Assembly: GCA_019420505.1 (NCBI GenBank)
Contig: JAHZHC010000013.1
Span: 1-44,901, forward strand
Source of the DNA: Ruminococcus sp.
Lineage (GTDB): Bacteria; Bacillota; Clostridia; Oscillospirales; Ruminococcaceae
Reading direction: 5' to 3'
Length of the DNA stretch: 44,901 bases
The position numbers were made by a program, and so were the translations under genes. Below, piece after piece: positions 8,788-16,728 of this stretch (position 1 is its first letter; each line of letters opens with the position of its first letter). Below the pieces are notes generated by a model. It made no database searches, was not told the origin of the DNA, and worked only from the letters and a program-made list of their open reading frames with translations.

Positions 8788-11001
8788 TTATTTTCCGCTT
8801 CTTTCAACGGATATTACATTTTTTATTTTTAGAATGCGAGAAATGACTGTATTCAGCTGCTCCATTCCTGCAACACTTAATGTAACAGTCAAAATCGCAT
8901 TACCGTTTTTCAGTTCTCTTGAAGTTGACTCATAAATATATATATTGATCATTGCAAGAGTAGAAGAAACATCCGCCAGCAACCCTATTCTGTCCACAGC
9001 AATAATATCTAAAGTAGTTTTAAAATATCCCGAATCAGCCGTATTCTTCCACTTAACATTAATCCATCGTGCTAATGATTCTGCATCGTTTTTTTGATTA
9101 AGATAATTTATACAATCCTGCTTATGAACGGAAACACCATGCCCCCTTGTAATAAAGCCGATAATTTCATCACCGGGGAGCGGATTGCAGCACTGTGCAA
9201 ATTTCACCACACAGTCATCAATTCCGTCTACAATAACACCGGAATTATTTTTACTGCTTTTTTGAATATTCTTGTTTTCCAGTGTATCAGAAGAAGATTT
9301 TTCACCATATTTTCTGTTATACTCTGCCTTCAATCGCTGAATAACCTTTGAAAGCTGAACACCGCCGTAACCGATCGCAGCAAAAAAGTCATCCACTGTT
9401 TCACAGTTATGTTTGTTCATATCCTGTCTTAAGAAATCCTCCATATCTTCCTCAGGAACTCTTATCAGGTTTTTGCGGAACTCATGTTCAAGAGCTGTTT
9501 TTCCTTCAAAAATATTTTCTTCACGGCGTTCTTTCTTAAACCATGAACGAATTTTTGATTTTGCTTCATTTGTTTTACATATATTCAACCACGAACGGCT
9601 TGGACCGTGACCTTCAACATTAGTCGTAAGAATTTCAATAATCTGTCCGGTTTTTATCTGATAATCATAAGGCACCATTTTCTTGTCTGCCTTAGCGCCG
9701 CACATTTTATGACCCACTTGTGTATGAATGGCATAAGCAAAATCAATAACCGTTGCTCCCCGAGGCAGAGTGATCATATCGCCCTTAGGTGTGAAAGCAA
9801 AAACATCGTCAGGAGCAAGATCATTTTTTATTGCCCGGACAATTTCCTCAACATCATTTGATTCCTGCTGTGATTCAATAATCTGTCTGATCCAGGCAAG
9901 TCTGTTATCATCCTTTGTGCTTCCCTTTACTCCCTCTTTATATTTCCAGTGCGCAGCGATACCGTATTCCGCCGTCCTATGCATTTCCCATGTTCTGATC
10001 TGCACTTCAAAAGGAATTCCCTGACGTCCGATAACAGTAGTATGCAATGACTGATACATATTGGATTTTGGAGTTGAAATGTAGTCCTTAAAACGGTTTG
10101 GAATAGGCTTGAACATATCATGAATAATTCCAAGGACATTATAGCATTCAGTAACAGTATTAACAATCACTCTTACGGCATATCTGTCATAAATCTGATC
10201 AATCTCCTTACCGTCACGATAAACCTTTTTATAAATTCCATAGTTGCTTTTTACACGTCCGTCAATCTGAGGAACCGGATCAAAATCTTTAGAAAGCCGT
10301 TCATGGATACTTTGCTTTATTGAATCGACTAACTCTTCTCTCGCTTCTTTTCTCATAGCCATTTGTTTGTCAATTTCCTCATAAGCATATGGGTCGAGAT
10401 ATTGAAATGCAAGATCTTCAAATTCATCTTTTATTGAACTGATTCCAAGTCTATGAGCAATCGGCGCATAGATATTCATTGTTTCATGAGCAATAGTACG
10501 TCTTTTTTCTTCCCTGCAAAAATTAAGGGTTCTCATGTTATGAAGCCTGTCAGCAAGCTTAATAATTATTACACGAATATCTTCACTCATCGCAAGAAGT
10601 ATTTTTCTTATATTTTCTGCTTTTTGCTCATCTTTAGTAAAAGTTTCAACCTTTTTTAGTTTTGTAACTCCGTTTACAAGCATAGCGACATCTGTACCGA
10701 ATTTTTTCTGCAATTGTTCAAGAGTACAGTCCGTATCCTCAACAACATCATGTAAAAGAGCAGAACAAATGGTATCTGTGTCCATTCCCAATTCAAGAAG
10801 GATATATGCCACAGCAAGAGGATGAGTTATATATGGTTCACCCGATTCACGCTTCTGGTCATGATGATAATTTTCTGCAAGCTCATATGCAGAAACAATT
10901 TTAGATAAATCATACTGCTTTTCTCCGTCAAGAATTTTTTGAATCAGCGTATCTATTGTACAATCAGCCTGCGGAGCAATACGTATGTTACTGTCAGACA
11001 A
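8788..11001 (-). CDS. relA: Bifunctional (p)ppGpp synthetase/hydrolase
   Basis: A long RelA/SpoT homologue of 737 residues. The hydrolase HD domain is intact near the N-terminus (HHDQKRESGEPYITHPLAVA, ALLHDVVEDT, KLADRLHNMRTL). It is followed by the synthetase domain (RVKSNYGIYKKV, IYDRYAVRVIV, TPKSNMYQSLHTT), a TGS domain (FTPKGDMITLPRGATVIDFA), a zinc-finger-like region (VVKFAQCCNPLPGDEIIGF) and a C-terminal ACT domain. The preserved HD residues point to a two-way Rel enzyme that makes and degrades the stringent-response alarmone. The start is a TTG at 11001, supported by GGGAGG 8 bases upstream, inside the end of recJ; only one base separates the genes. Confidence 0.95.
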   Translation of the reverse strand: MSDSNIRIAPQADCTIDTLIQKILDGEKQYDLSKIVSAYELAENYHHDQKRESGEPYITHPLAVAYILLELGMDTDTICSALLHDVVEDTDCTLEQLQKKFGTDVAMLVNGVTKLKKVETFTKDEQKAENIRKILLAMSEDIRVIIIKLADRLHNMRTLNFCREEKRRTIAHETMNIYAPIAHRLGISSIKDEFEDLAFQYLDPYAYEEIDKQMAMRKEAREELVDSIKQSIHERLSKDFDPVPQIDGRVKSNYGIYKKVYRDGKEIDQIYDRYAVRVIVNTVTECYNVLGIIHDMFKPIPNRFKDYISTPKSNMYQSLHTTVIGRQGIPFEVQIRTWEMHRTAEYGIAAHWKYKEGVKGSTKDDNRLAWIRQIIESQQESNDVEEIVRAIKNDLAPDDVFAFTPKGDMITLPRGATVIDFAYAIHTQVGHKMCGAKADKKMVPYDYQIKTGQIIEILTTNVEGHGPSRSWLNICKTNEAKSKIRSWFKKERREENIFEGKTALEHEFRKNLIRVPEEDMEDFLRQDMNKHNCETVDDFFAAIGYGGVQLSKVIQRLKAEYNRKYGEKSSSDTLENKNIQKSSKNNSGVIVDGIDDCVVKFAQCCNPLPGDEIIGFITRGHGVSVHKQDCINYLNQKNDAESLARWINVKWKNTADSGYFKTTLDIIAVDRIGLLADVSSTLAMINIYIYESTSRELKNGNAILTVTLSVAGMEQLNTVISRILKIKNVISVERSGK

Positions 11002-11002
11002 A

Positions 11003-13042
11003 TCAGTTACCTCCCTTTTGAATTTTTGAACGAAGATCAGTCAAGATCTTTGAATTATTCAGATCTACTTTTTTTGTCACCGGCATAATTTTTATTTTCT
11101 GAATCGACGGCATAAACTTTACTAATCCCAAATCAGTAAAAGTATCAATACAAAGCTTCAGTTTACAGTAATTCATATCCGGAGCAATCATTTTCATATA
11201 AAGCCTGTCAATTGATACCTCGCCGGCAGATTTTATATATTTATATACATTAATAAGCTCTTCTCTTGAAGGATTTATTTTCTGCAAAAATGCCAGTGGA
11301 AGGATTTCTCCCCGCATATATCTTTCATAGCAATCCTTAGCAGCAAAATATTTATCCTGATTAATCCCTCTTATACGGTAATCAACCGCTTTTATCGAGA
11401 GATTTTCCGCACCTGCGAAAACATTAACACTTATATTTACCATTAAATCTATCAGATCTCCGCATGAAAAAGGCAAGCTTTCCGGGCTTTGTGAAAATAT
11501 AAGAATCTGAGTCTTTATTCTTCCGTATGTAATATCAAGCTTAGAGTGTTTTCCCTGCGAAAGTCCGGTTATCTTATCAACACGAGCACCCGCAATTGCA
11601 AATACAGGCTCCGGGTTTCCCGCACCAAAAGGTTCTAAAACAGACAACTTTTTTATGTTATCTATGGTTAAATCCTCAGGTAACAATATTTTATCGGCTA
11701 TAAGTTCAGAAACAGGCATTTGTTCAAAACCGTTTGCATATTCTAATACTTTATTTGTGAAATCAGCGATGTTGCTTTCTTTTACAGTAAGTCCACCTGC
11801 ACATTCATGTCCGCCGAACTGTTCAAGGTAATCCTGTGCATAAGAGAAACATTTGAATATATTAAATCCCTTAACACTTCTTGCTGAGCCTCTTCCCACT
11901 CCATTTTCATCAATAGAAATAAGAATATTGGGTTTTCCGTAATAATCAAGAATTTTAGATGATACTATACCGATAACTCCATGATGCCAGCCTTTCCCTG
12001 CCAGCACAATTATACGCTGATTGAGTATATCCGGATTATCATCTATATATCTGAATATTTCTGCCATAATATCAGTTTCGGTTTCTTTTCGCTGATTATT
12101 CAAGGTCATCAGCATATCTGCATAATTCTCTGCGTCATCTTCAGCTTCGGACAGAATTGCTTTTACCGCCGTCAGTGGTGAACCGAAACGTCCTGCGGCA
12201 TTAATTCTCGGTGCAATCTGAAAAGCAACAGCAACAGAATTAAGTATGTCCCTGTTTACTTTTGCTTTCTCCATAAGATATCCCAAACCGGGATTCTCAG
12301 TATTTCTCATATACATAAGGCCATTACGTACAATCGTTCTGTTTTCACCTTTAAGGGGAACAATATCCGCAATTGTTCCGATAGCGCAGATATCAGAATA
12401 TTGTTCCAAAACCATATCATAATTACCATCATCTAACGCTGCACACAATTTAAATGCAACCCCTGCACCTGAAAGATCTTTGAATGAAGATGGACAATCC
12501 TGCCTGTGGGGGTTAACAATAGCTTTAGCTTTCGGCAATCTCTCAGACGGCTGATGATGGTCGGTAATAACAAGCTTCATTCCAAGTTCCGCAATTTTGT
12601 CGGCTTCTGCAACAGCTGAAATTCCGTTATCTACTGTCACGATAACTTTAACGTCCATTGAATACAGCTTTTCAACAGCGGAAAGACTCATTCCATAACC
12701 ATCTGAACGTTCGGGAATGTAATACATAACATTTGCGCCTATATTTAAAAGATAATTATATAAAATTGATGTTGCTGTAACTCCGTCACAGTCATAATCT
12801 CCATATACACAAATTAAGTCATAGGAGTCTACAGCTTCATTGATAGTATCAACCGCCGCCTGCATATCCTTGATTATAAACGGATCATCAAAGCCTTCAT
12901 CACTGAAAAAATCGGAAATACTTTGAAAATCTGAATAACCTCTTGAAGTCATAATTTCAAGAGTCAATTTACTCAAATCACATTTTCTCATAAATTCTGC
13001 AACAAGCTTTTGATCAGGCTTATTAACTTTCCATTTTTTCAT
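11003..13042 (-). CDS. recJ: Single-stranded-DNA-specific exonuclease RecJ
   Basis: A DHH-family 5'-3' single-strand exonuclease used in recombination and repair. Visible motifs are the metal-binding DYDCDGVTATSILY, the DHH motif VITDHHQPSERLPKA, VNPHRQDCPS, SGAGVAFKL and the DHHA1 motif GGHECAGG, followed by the OB-like and C-terminal regions. The ATG at 13042 is chosen because GGAGGAG lies 7 bases upstream; this gives 679 residues and discards about 26 codons before it. It is the first gene of the operon leading into relA and has its own sigma-A-type promoter. Confidence 0.94.
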   Translation of the reverse strand: MKKWKVNKPDQKLVAEFMRKCDLSKLTLEIMTSRGYSDFQSISDFFSDEGFDDPFIIKDMQAAVDTINEAVDSYDLICVYGDYDCDGVTATSILYNYLLNIGANVMYYIPERSDGYGMSLSAVEKLYSMDVKVIVTVDNGISAVAEADKIAELGMKLVITDHHQPSERLPKAKAIVNPHRQDCPSSFKDLSGAGVAFKLCAALDDGNYDMVLEQYSDICAIGTIADIVPLKGENRTIVRNGLMYMRNTENPGLGYLMEKAKVNRDILNSVAVAFQIAPRINAAGRFGSPLTAVKAILSEAEDDAENYADMLMTLNNQRKETETDIMAEIFRYIDDNPDILNQRIIVLAGKGWHHGVIGIVSSKILDYYGKPNILISIDENGVGRGSARSVKGFNIFKCFSYAQDYLEQFGGHECAGGLTVKESNIADFTNKVLEYANGFEQMPVSELIADKILLPEDLTIDNIKKLSVLEPFGAGNPEPVFAIAGARVDKITGLSQGKHSKLDITYGRIKTQILIFSQSPESLPFSCGDLIDLMVNISVNVFAGAENLSIKAVDYRIRGINQDKYFAAKDCYERYMRGEILPLAFLQKINPSREELINVYKYIKSAGEVSIDRLYMKMIAPDMNYCKLKLCIDTFTDLGLVKFMPSIQKIKIMPVTKKVDLNNSKILTDLRSKIQKGGN

Positions 13043-13079
13043 TAAGGAACTCCTCCGAAAACTTTTTATATTCTTTTTT

Positions 13080-13108
13080 ATTATAACATATTTTCCATTG
13101 TTTTTCAA
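13080..13108 (-). promoter_or_regulatory. Promoter of the recJ-relA-hemZ-rlmD operon
   Basis: TTGAAA (13103-13108) and TATAAT (13080-13085) on the minus strand are 17 bases apart, about 40 bases before the recJ start. Confidence 0.8.
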
Positions 13109-13136
13109 GAGAAAACGCACTAAATAACAGTAATTT

Positions 13137-13172
13137 TGAAAAAAGACCGATTTGCAATTTTACAAATCAGTC
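13137..13172 (-). terminator. Terminator after pflA
   Basis: GACTGATTTG and CAAATCGGTC (one T-G pair) form a 10-bp stem on the minus strand, followed by TTTTTTC. It lies just after the pflA stop and before the recJ promoter. Confidence 0.85.
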
Positions 13173-13178
13173 TGCAAT

Positions 13179-13937
13179 TTATTTTTTCCTAAGCCTGTCT
13201 TTTATCCCTTGCATGATTATATCCTTTGCCCAAAAAGCTAAAGCTTTTTCCGCAGGCGGTGTATCTTTAAGCGGATATTCAATTCCAAGTTCCTTATACT
13301 TAGCTCTGCCCATTGTATGATAAGGAAGAACATCAAGTGCTTTGAGATTTTTTAATCCGCCGAGGAACATACCAAGCTCATGAAGATATTCTTCCTTGTC
13401 TGTAATACCCGGAACAACAACATGTCTCACCCACAGTGCAATTTCTTCATCACGAAGGAATTCGGCAAATTTAAGGATACTATCATTTGAATGACCTGTT
13501 AGCTTTTTATGTTCAATCGGATTAATATGTTTAATATCCAGCATAACAAGATCAGTTGATTTCATTAACCTCTTAAATTTTGTTAAAATCTCAGAATTAT
13601 CAGGATTAAATGTAATTCCCGATGTATCAAGACATGTGTGTATTCCTTTTTTCTTAGATGCTTCAAAAAGTTCAATAACAAAATCTATTTGAAGTAAAGG
13701 CTCTCCGCCCGTACAGGTAATTCCTCCGTTTTTCAAGAATTCTTTATAAGAATCGTATTCTTCAAGAATGCTTTCAACAGTGCGAACATTGCCCTTATTA
13801 GGCTCCCATGTATCAGGATTATGACAATAAAGACATCTCATAGGACATCCCTGAAAAAAAATGACGAATCTGATACCTGGTCCATCTACTGTGCCAAAAC
13901 TTTCAGTCGAATGAATATATCCTTCCAAATTTATCAC
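13179..13937 (-). CDS. pflA: Pyruvate formate-lyase-activating enzyme
   Basis: A radical SAM enzyme that abstracts hydrogen from a specific glycine in the lyase and so creates the glycyl radical. The cluster motif is CPMRCLYCHNPDTW, preceded by the family signature STESFGTVDGPGIR and followed by TCTGGEPLLQ, HTCLDTSG and VMLDIKH. The length (252 residues) is usual. The start is uncertain. GTG at 13937 gives an N-terminus of normal length, but the only GGAG abuts it. TTG at 13928 has that GGAG 8 bases upstream and would shorten the protein by three residues. It is the last gene of the pfl operon and lies behind an intercistronic hairpin. Confidence 0.94.
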   Translation of the reverse strand: MINLEGYIHSTESFGTVDGPGIRFVIFFQGCPMRCLYCHNPDTWEPNKGNVRTVESILEEYDSYKEFLKNGGITCTGGEPLLQIDFVIELFEASKKKGIHTCLDTSGITFNPDNSEILTKFKRLMKSTDLVMLDIKHINPIEHKKLTGHSNDSILKFAEFLRDEEIALWVRHVVVPGITDKEEYLHELGMFLGGLKNLKALDVLPYHTMGRAKYKELGIEYPLKDTPPAEKALAFWAKDIIMQGIKDRLRKK

Positions 13938-13952
13938 TCCAAAATTAATTTA

Positions 13953-13974
13953 AGGGCAGGAAAAATCCTGCCCT
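13953..13974 (-). promoter_or_regulatory. Intercistronic hairpin between the radical-domain gene and pflA
   Basis: AGGGCAGGA and TCCTGCCCT form a perfect 9-bp stem with a 4-base loop. Only TTAAATT follows, so it is at most a weak terminator. It could protect upstream mRNA or reduce pflA expression relative to the lyase, which would make sense for a catalytic activator. Confidence 0.6.
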
Positions 13975-13985
13975 GTTAAATTTAA

Positions 13986-14237
13986 TTATACGTTAGTATG
14001 AAATGTTCTTGAAATAACATCATCCTGCTGTTCTTTAGTAAGCTTAACGAAATTTACTGCATAACCGGAAACTCTTACTGTAAGCTGAGGATATTTCTCA
14101 GGATGCTTCTGTGCGTCAAGCAAGGTTTCTCTTGTAAATACATTAACATTGAGGTGATGACCGCCTTTTTCAGTATAGCCATCAATAAGTTCAATTAAGT
14201 TATCTATTTGTTTTTCATTTGGTTCTACATTTGCCAT
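13986..14237 (-). CDS. Stand-alone glycyl-radical domain of pyruvate formate-lyase
   Basis: An 83-residue protein that is essentially the missing C-terminal domain of the lyase. It contains GGHHLNVNVFTRETLLDAQK, the Gly-radical loop RVSGYAVNF and the terminal TKEQQDDVISRTF, matching the end of E. coli PflB from memory. The ATG at 14237 has GGAGGT 7 bases upstream; an ATG five codons earlier has none. The known stand-alone version is the roughly 127-residue GrcA/YfiD, which repairs oxygen-cleaved lyase. Here, however, the lyase chain itself lacks the domain, so this protein should be an obligatory subunit rather than a spare part. PflA, its expected activator, is encoded next. Confidence 0.9.
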   Translation of the reverse strand: MANVEPNEKQIDNLIELIDGYTEKGGHHLNVNVFTRETLLDAQKHPEKYPQLTVRVSGYAVNFVKLTKEQQDDVISRTFHTNV

Positions 14238-14259
14238 ATTGTTTACCTCCATTCAAATA

Positions 14260-14272
14260 AGGGCATAGCCCT
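14260..14272 (-). promoter_or_regulatory. Small hairpin upstream of the radical-domain gene
   Basis: AGGGC-ATA-GCCCT lies in the 78-base gap before the radical-domain start, about 10 bases ahead of its ribosome binding site. There is no T-tract. It may be a processing or stability element. Confidence 0.35.
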
Positions 14273-14315
14273 GACATATAAAACTCACAAAGAATCGGAA
14301 GCAATGATATAAGCT

Positions 14316-14528
14316 CTATGATTCTTCATTATCAAAATGTTCTGTTGGCTGACAGCATGCACCTTTTTTGCATTCGTCGCTTATAGCTGTCTTTATTTTT
14401 ATACCATCTGCAAGTTTATCTACCTGCAAATGAACTCTTTGATCACCTTGTTCAATAAGACGGTCAATAATGCTGACAAGCTCGTCAACTTCACCGTTCT
14501 CATCATCCTTTGTTATATCATACCCCAT
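14316..14528 (-). CDS. Small protein between the lyase and its radical domain; radical-domain-like without Gly loop
   Basis: This 70-residue acidic protein is not a family I recognise. Its ATG overlaps the end of the lyase gene by 11 bases and has AAGGAG 10 bases upstream, so it is probably translated by coupling. Residues 13-36 (around VDELVSIIDRLIEQG and VHLQV) align by eye with the start of the neighbouring radical domain (IDNLIELIDGYTEKG and LNVNV), with matching hydrophobic positions and shared D, L, G and V residues. The RVSGYA loop is absent. Instead it ends in a Cys-rich tail, DECKKGACCQPTEH. It may be a degenerate or repurposed paralogue that mimics the linker, holds the radical domain or binds metal. 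The coding call is good; any function is inference. Confidence 0.75.
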   Translation of the reverse strand: MGYDITKDDENGEVDELVSIIDRLIEQGDQRVHLQVDKLADGIKIKTAISDECKKGACCQPTEHFDNEES

Positions 14529-16596
14529 CGTTATTCAACTCCTTGGCAATGCTTTCAATATCCAAATCGCCTACAAACACCTGTGCATCCTTACCGAGAG
14601 CGTCAGGAATAATAGAGAATGTATTTGAAATACCGTCCTTTGCATGTCTGAACGGAAGCTTAGCTACGGATGAAAGCGAAGCGACTGCACCATGGGTATC
14701 ACGTCCGTGCATAGGGTTAGCTCCGGGTGCAAGAGGAACACCGATTTTTCTGCCGTCAGGAGTTGATCCTGTTTTCTTGCCGTAAACTACATTAGACGTA
14801 ATAGTCAAAATTGACATTGTAGGAACTCCGTCACGATAAGTGTGATGCTTTCTGATTTTGTCCATAAATGTTCGGACAATATATACGGCAATTTTATCAA
14901 CACGATCATCATTGTTGCCATACTTCGGAAAATCGCCTTCAATTTCATAATCAGTCACAATTCCGTCTTCATCACGAATGCATTTAACCTTTGCATACTT
15001 AATAGCGCTGAGCGAATCGGCTACTACCGAAAGTCCTGCTATACCGGTTGCAAAATATCTCTTAACATCTCTGTCATGGAGAGCCATCTGAATCTTTTCA
15101 TAGCAATATTTGTCATGCATATAATGAATAACATTTAAAGTATTTACATACAGACCCGCAAGCCATTCCATCATATCATCATACTTTGACATTACATCAT
15201 CATAGTCAAGATAGTCGCCCTCAACCGGACGGTACTTAGGACCGACCTGAATTTTCAGGCGTTCATCCACACCGCCGTTTATAGCATAAAGCAAGCATTT
15301 CGCAAGATTGGCTCTTGCTCCGAAGAACTGCATTTCCTTACCGATTCTCATTGAGGAAACACAGCAAGCAATTGCATAGTCATCGCCGTGAGTTGCTCTC
15401 ATCATATCATCATTTTCATACTGAATAGATGATGATTTAATAGACATTTTTGCACAATATCTCTTAAAGTTCATAGGCAGCTTTTTGCTCCAGAGCACTG
15501 TAAGGTTAGGTTCCGGTGCTGAACCAAGGTTATCAAGAGTATGCAGATATCTGAATGAATTCTTTGTTACCATAGGAACACCGTCAATAGACACGCCGCC
15601 GATCGATTCGGTTACCCATGTCGGGTCTCCTGAGAACAATGAATTATACTCAGGAGTTCTTGCAAATTTAACAAGTCTGAGTTTCATAATAAAATGATCA
15701 ATGTATTCCTGAGCCTGTTCTTCAGTAATAATACCTTTATCAAGGTCACGCTGAATATAGATATCAAGAAATGTTGAAGTCCTTCCGATTGACATAGCAG
15801 CACCGTTTTGTTCTTTAACTGCTGCAAGATAACCGAAATAGAGCCACTGAATTGCTTCTTTTGCATTCTTAGCCGGCTTTGAAATATCAAATCCATAGAT
15901 TTTTCCTAACTCACGAAGGTCTTCCAAGGCTCTCAGCTGTTCAGCAAGCTCTTCACGCAAACGTATATTCTTTGATGTCATTCTTACCAAAGAAGTATCA
16001 AGCTGCTGTTTTTTATCCTCAATAAGCAAGTCGATACCATACAAAGCAACTCTTCTATAGTCACCGATAATTCTTCCACGTCCGTATGCGTCAGGAAGAC
16101 CGGTAATGATAGCTGAATGTCTTGCCAGCTTCATTTCAGGTGTATAAGCATCAAAAACCCCTTGATTGTGCGTTTTTCTATACTTTGTAAAAATATCAAC
16201 AACTTCCTGATCCACCTCGTATCCGTTTTGATGGCATGCATTCTGTGCCATACGAATACCGCCGAAAGGCTGAAGTGATCTTTTAAAAGGCTTATCTGTC
16301 TGAAAACCAACGATCTGTTCCAGATCCTTATCAAGATAACCTGCTCCGTGCGAGGTGATAGTTGACACAATTTTTGTGTCCATATCAAGAACTCCGCCGG
16401 CTTCACGTTCTTTTTCACTCAGGTCCATAACCTGAGCCCACAATTTCTTTGTAGCTTCTGTAGGACCAGCTAAGAAGCTTTCATCTCCGTCATAGGGAGT
16501 AAAATTCTTCTGAATAAAGTCACGGACATTTACAGATGTATTGCTCCATCTTCCGGGGACAAAACCTTCCCATTCTTCACAAAATTCCTTTTCCAT
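14518..16596 (-). CDS. pflB: Pyruvate formate-lyase catalytic chain lacking the glycyl-radical domain
   Basis: Converts pyruvate and CoA to acetyl-CoA and formate. The 692-residue chain carries the N-terminal WEGFVPGRW, the SIGGVSIDGVPMVTKNSFRY region and the active-site cysteine pair in AIACCVSSMRIG. It then ends shortly after KDGISNTFSIIPDALG, where E. coli PflB continues into the roughly 70-residue domain containing its radical glycine (Gly734). That domain is encoded separately at 13986-14237. The break is an ordinary stop codon with two well-placed downstream starts, and the operon order is kept, so this is a gene split rather than random decay. GGAGAG lies 6 bases before the ATG. Confidence 0.95.
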   Translation of the reverse strand: MEKEFCEEWEGFVPGRWSNTSVNVRDFIQKNFTPYDGDESFLAGPTEATKKLWAQVMDLSEKEREAGGVLDMDTKIVSTITSHGAGYLDKDLEQIVGFQTDKPFKRSLQPFGGIRMAQNACHQNGYEVDQEVVDIFTKYRKTHNQGVFDAYTPEMKLARHSAIITGLPDAYGRGRIIGDYRRVALYGIDLLIEDKKQQLDTSLVRMTSKNIRLREELAEQLRALEDLRELGKIYGFDISKPAKNAKEAIQWLYFGYLAAVKEQNGAAMSIGRTSTFLDIYIQRDLDKGIITEEQAQEYIDHFIMKLRLVKFARTPEYNSLFSGDPTWVTESIGGVSIDGVPMVTKNSFRYLHTLDNLGSAPEPNLTVLWSKKLPMNFKRYCAKMSIKSSSIQYENDDMMRATHGDDYAIACCVSSMRIGKEMQFFGARANLAKCLLYAINGGVDERLKIQVGPKYRPVEGDYLDYDDVMSKYDDMMEWLAGLYVNTLNVIHYMHDKYCYEKIQMALHDRDVKRYFATGIAGLSVVADSLSAIKYAKVKCIRDEDGIVTDYEIEGDFPKYGNNDDRVDKIAVYIVRTFMDKIRKHHTYRDGVPTMSILTITSNVVYGKKTGSTPDGRKIGVPLAPGANPMHGRDTHGAVASLSSVAKLPFRHAKDGISNTFSIIPDALGKDAQVFVGDLDIESIAKELNNDGV

Positions 16597-16657
16597 TTAT
16601 ATCTCTCCAATACTACAATAAATGTTGGTTATATCTACATATAGCCCTTTGATTAAT

Positions 16658-16686
16658 ATGATACCACATTTTATGCTATAAGTCAA
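16658..16686 (-). promoter_or_regulatory. Promoter of the pfl operon
   Basis: TTGACT (16681-16686) and TATCAT (16658-16663) on the minus strand with a 17-base spacer, about 60 bases before the pfl start. No terminator is visible between the eno stop and this promoter, so read-through from eno is possible. Confidence 0.75.
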
Positions 16687-16728
16687 GGAAATCAATCAAA
16701 AATCAGACATATCCAACACTTATATTTA

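Noticed and set aside
14842..15138. Plus-strand open frames inside the pfl gene
   Set aside because: Antisense shadows of a strongly conserved enzyme.
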